Shown: piece after piece, positions 6,185 through 6,737 of the stretch
Position numbering within the stretch: position 1 is the stretch's first letter
How the letters are laid out: every line of letters starts with the position of its first letter
Origin: an uncultured Eisenbergiella sp.
GTDB lineage: Bacteria > Bacillota > Clostridia > Lachnospirales > Lachnospiraceae
Assembly (NCBI GenBank): GCA_948960675.1
Contig: CARDPF010000180.1
Span: forward strand, 1-6,737
DNA: 6,737 nt
Direction: 5' to 3'
The notes under the pieces: model-generated
Told to the model about the DNA's origin: nothing
Databases searched by the model: none
Seen by the model: only the letters and a program-made list of their open reading frames with translations
Program-made: the position numbers and the translations under genes

Positions 6185-6737
6185 TTGGGAAAAGAGATCG
6201 CAGTGATCGGCGGCGGGGCGGCCGGTATGATGGCGGCGTATGCCGCCGCCGGGCCGGATTGTCACGTTACCTTATATGAAAAGAACGAAAAGCTGGGGAA
6301 GAAGCTTTATATTACGGGAAAAGGCCGCTGTAATGTGACCAATGCCTGTAAAAGGGAAGTATTGTTCGAAAACGTGGTGCGCAATTCCCGGTTTTTGTAC
6401 AGTGCGTTTTCCGGCTTTGATAACCAAAGCGCCATGGCGTTTTGGGAGGAGGCGGGATGCCGCCTAAAAACCGAACGGGGAGAACGGGTCTTTCCTGTCT
6501 CAGACCATGCTTCGGACATTATCCGTACACTGGAGAAGGCTCTGTTAAAAAATGGGGTACGGATTTGTCTGCATGCGGGCGTAAAACGGGTTCTTGCCAC
6601 GCCGGATTTAAAGAAAGTGACGGGGCTGCTGCTTTTAGACGGGACAAAGGTGCATGCAGATGCCGTAATCATAGCGTCCGGGGGTTTGTCCTATCCGGCC
6701 ACCGGTTCCACGGGGGACGGGTTTGACATGGCCCGGG
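6185..6737 (+). CDS. NAD(P)/FAD-dependent oxidoreductase, BaiN/HI0933 family, 3' partial
   Basis: This is a flavoprotein of the HI0933/BaiN-like group, mostly of unknown substrate. 184 codons are visible and the frame is open to the end of the window; family members are about 400-420 residues, so a little under half is present. Numbering from the TTG, the FAD-binding Rossmann motif IGGGAAG is at 8-14, with YEKNEKLGKKL (31-41) ending the second strand, where Glu32 would bind the adenosine ribose. GKGRCNVTN (45-53) is a hallmark of the family, as is GGLSYPATGSTGDG (166-179). TTG 6185 is preferred because it has a strong ribosome binding site and begins just before the first beta strand. An in-frame ATG at 6167 would add six residues (MAGGSA). 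The gene starts 37 bases after the regulator stop and may be co-transcribed with it. Annotations linking such proteins to bile-acid metabolism are weak, so no substrate is proposed. Confidence 0.88.
   Translation, partial: MGKEIAVIGGGAAGMMAAYAAAGPDCHVTLYEKNEKLGKKLYITGKGRCNVTNACKREVLFENVVRNSRFLYSAFSGFDNQSAMAFWEEAGCRLKTERGERVFPVSDHASDIIRTLEKALLKNGVRICLHAGVKRVLATPDLKKVTGLLLLDGTKVHADAVIIASGGLSYPATGSTGDGFDMAR

Noticed and set aside
6150..6206. 18-codon open frame between regulator and flavoprotein, possible leader peptide
   Set aside because: Its only ribosome binding site candidate abuts the ATG, the composition is unremarkable, and it runs into the flavoprotein gene out of frame.
6442..6726. 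94-residue open frame on the plus strand near the window end
   Set aside because: It is a shifted frame within the flavoprotein gene, which carries the family motifs GKGRCNVTN and GGLSYPATG in its own frame.

Overview
The window suggests an anaerobic, Gram-positive Clostridia-type bacterium, most likely in or near the Lachnospiraceae. The evidence is the moderately GC-rich coding DNA, strong AGGAGG-type ribosome binding sites, a lipobox-bearing OadG-family protein, and the order of a membrane decarboxylase operon that is familiar from gut clostridia. The assignment comes from gene content and remembered protein families, not from a database search. All genes lie on the + strand and no gap between genes reaches 100 bases.

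Bases 2-5127 hold a five-gene biotin-dependent carboxyltransferase and sodium-pump operon. In order it encodes an acyl-CoA carboxyltransferase (12S/MmdA-like, start outside the window), an OadG-family membrane anchor with an unusual lipoprotein-like extracytoplasmic domain, a small biotin carrier protein, the multi-spanning Na+-translocating decarboxylase beta subunit (OadB/MmdB/GcdB family), and an oxaloacetate/pyruvate carboxyltransferase (OadA/5S-like, without its own biotin domain). A stem-loop with a short T-rich tail at about 5169-5206 closes the operon.

The genes fit one model. Two carboxyltransferases with different substrates, an acyl-CoA and oxaloacetate/pyruvate, can load or unload carboxyl groups on one shared biotin carrier. 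The beta subunit can decarboxylate carboxybiotin and export Na+. This joins the parts of the soluble propionibacterial transcarboxylase (12S + 1.3S + 5S) to the parts of a membrane decarboxylase sodium pump. No biotin carboxylase is visible here. The acyl-CoA carboxyltransferase and the biotin carrier both depart from the usual motifs of their families, so the acyl-CoA substrate is left open.

Downstream is a separate region: an RpiR-family transcriptional regulator (HTH plus SIS sugar-phosphate domain, 5224-6147), then after 37 bases the 5' part of a BaiN/HI0933-type FAD-dependent oxidoreductase, which probably starts at TTG 6185 and runs off the end. Whether the regulator controls the decarboxylase operon cannot be decided from this sequence.
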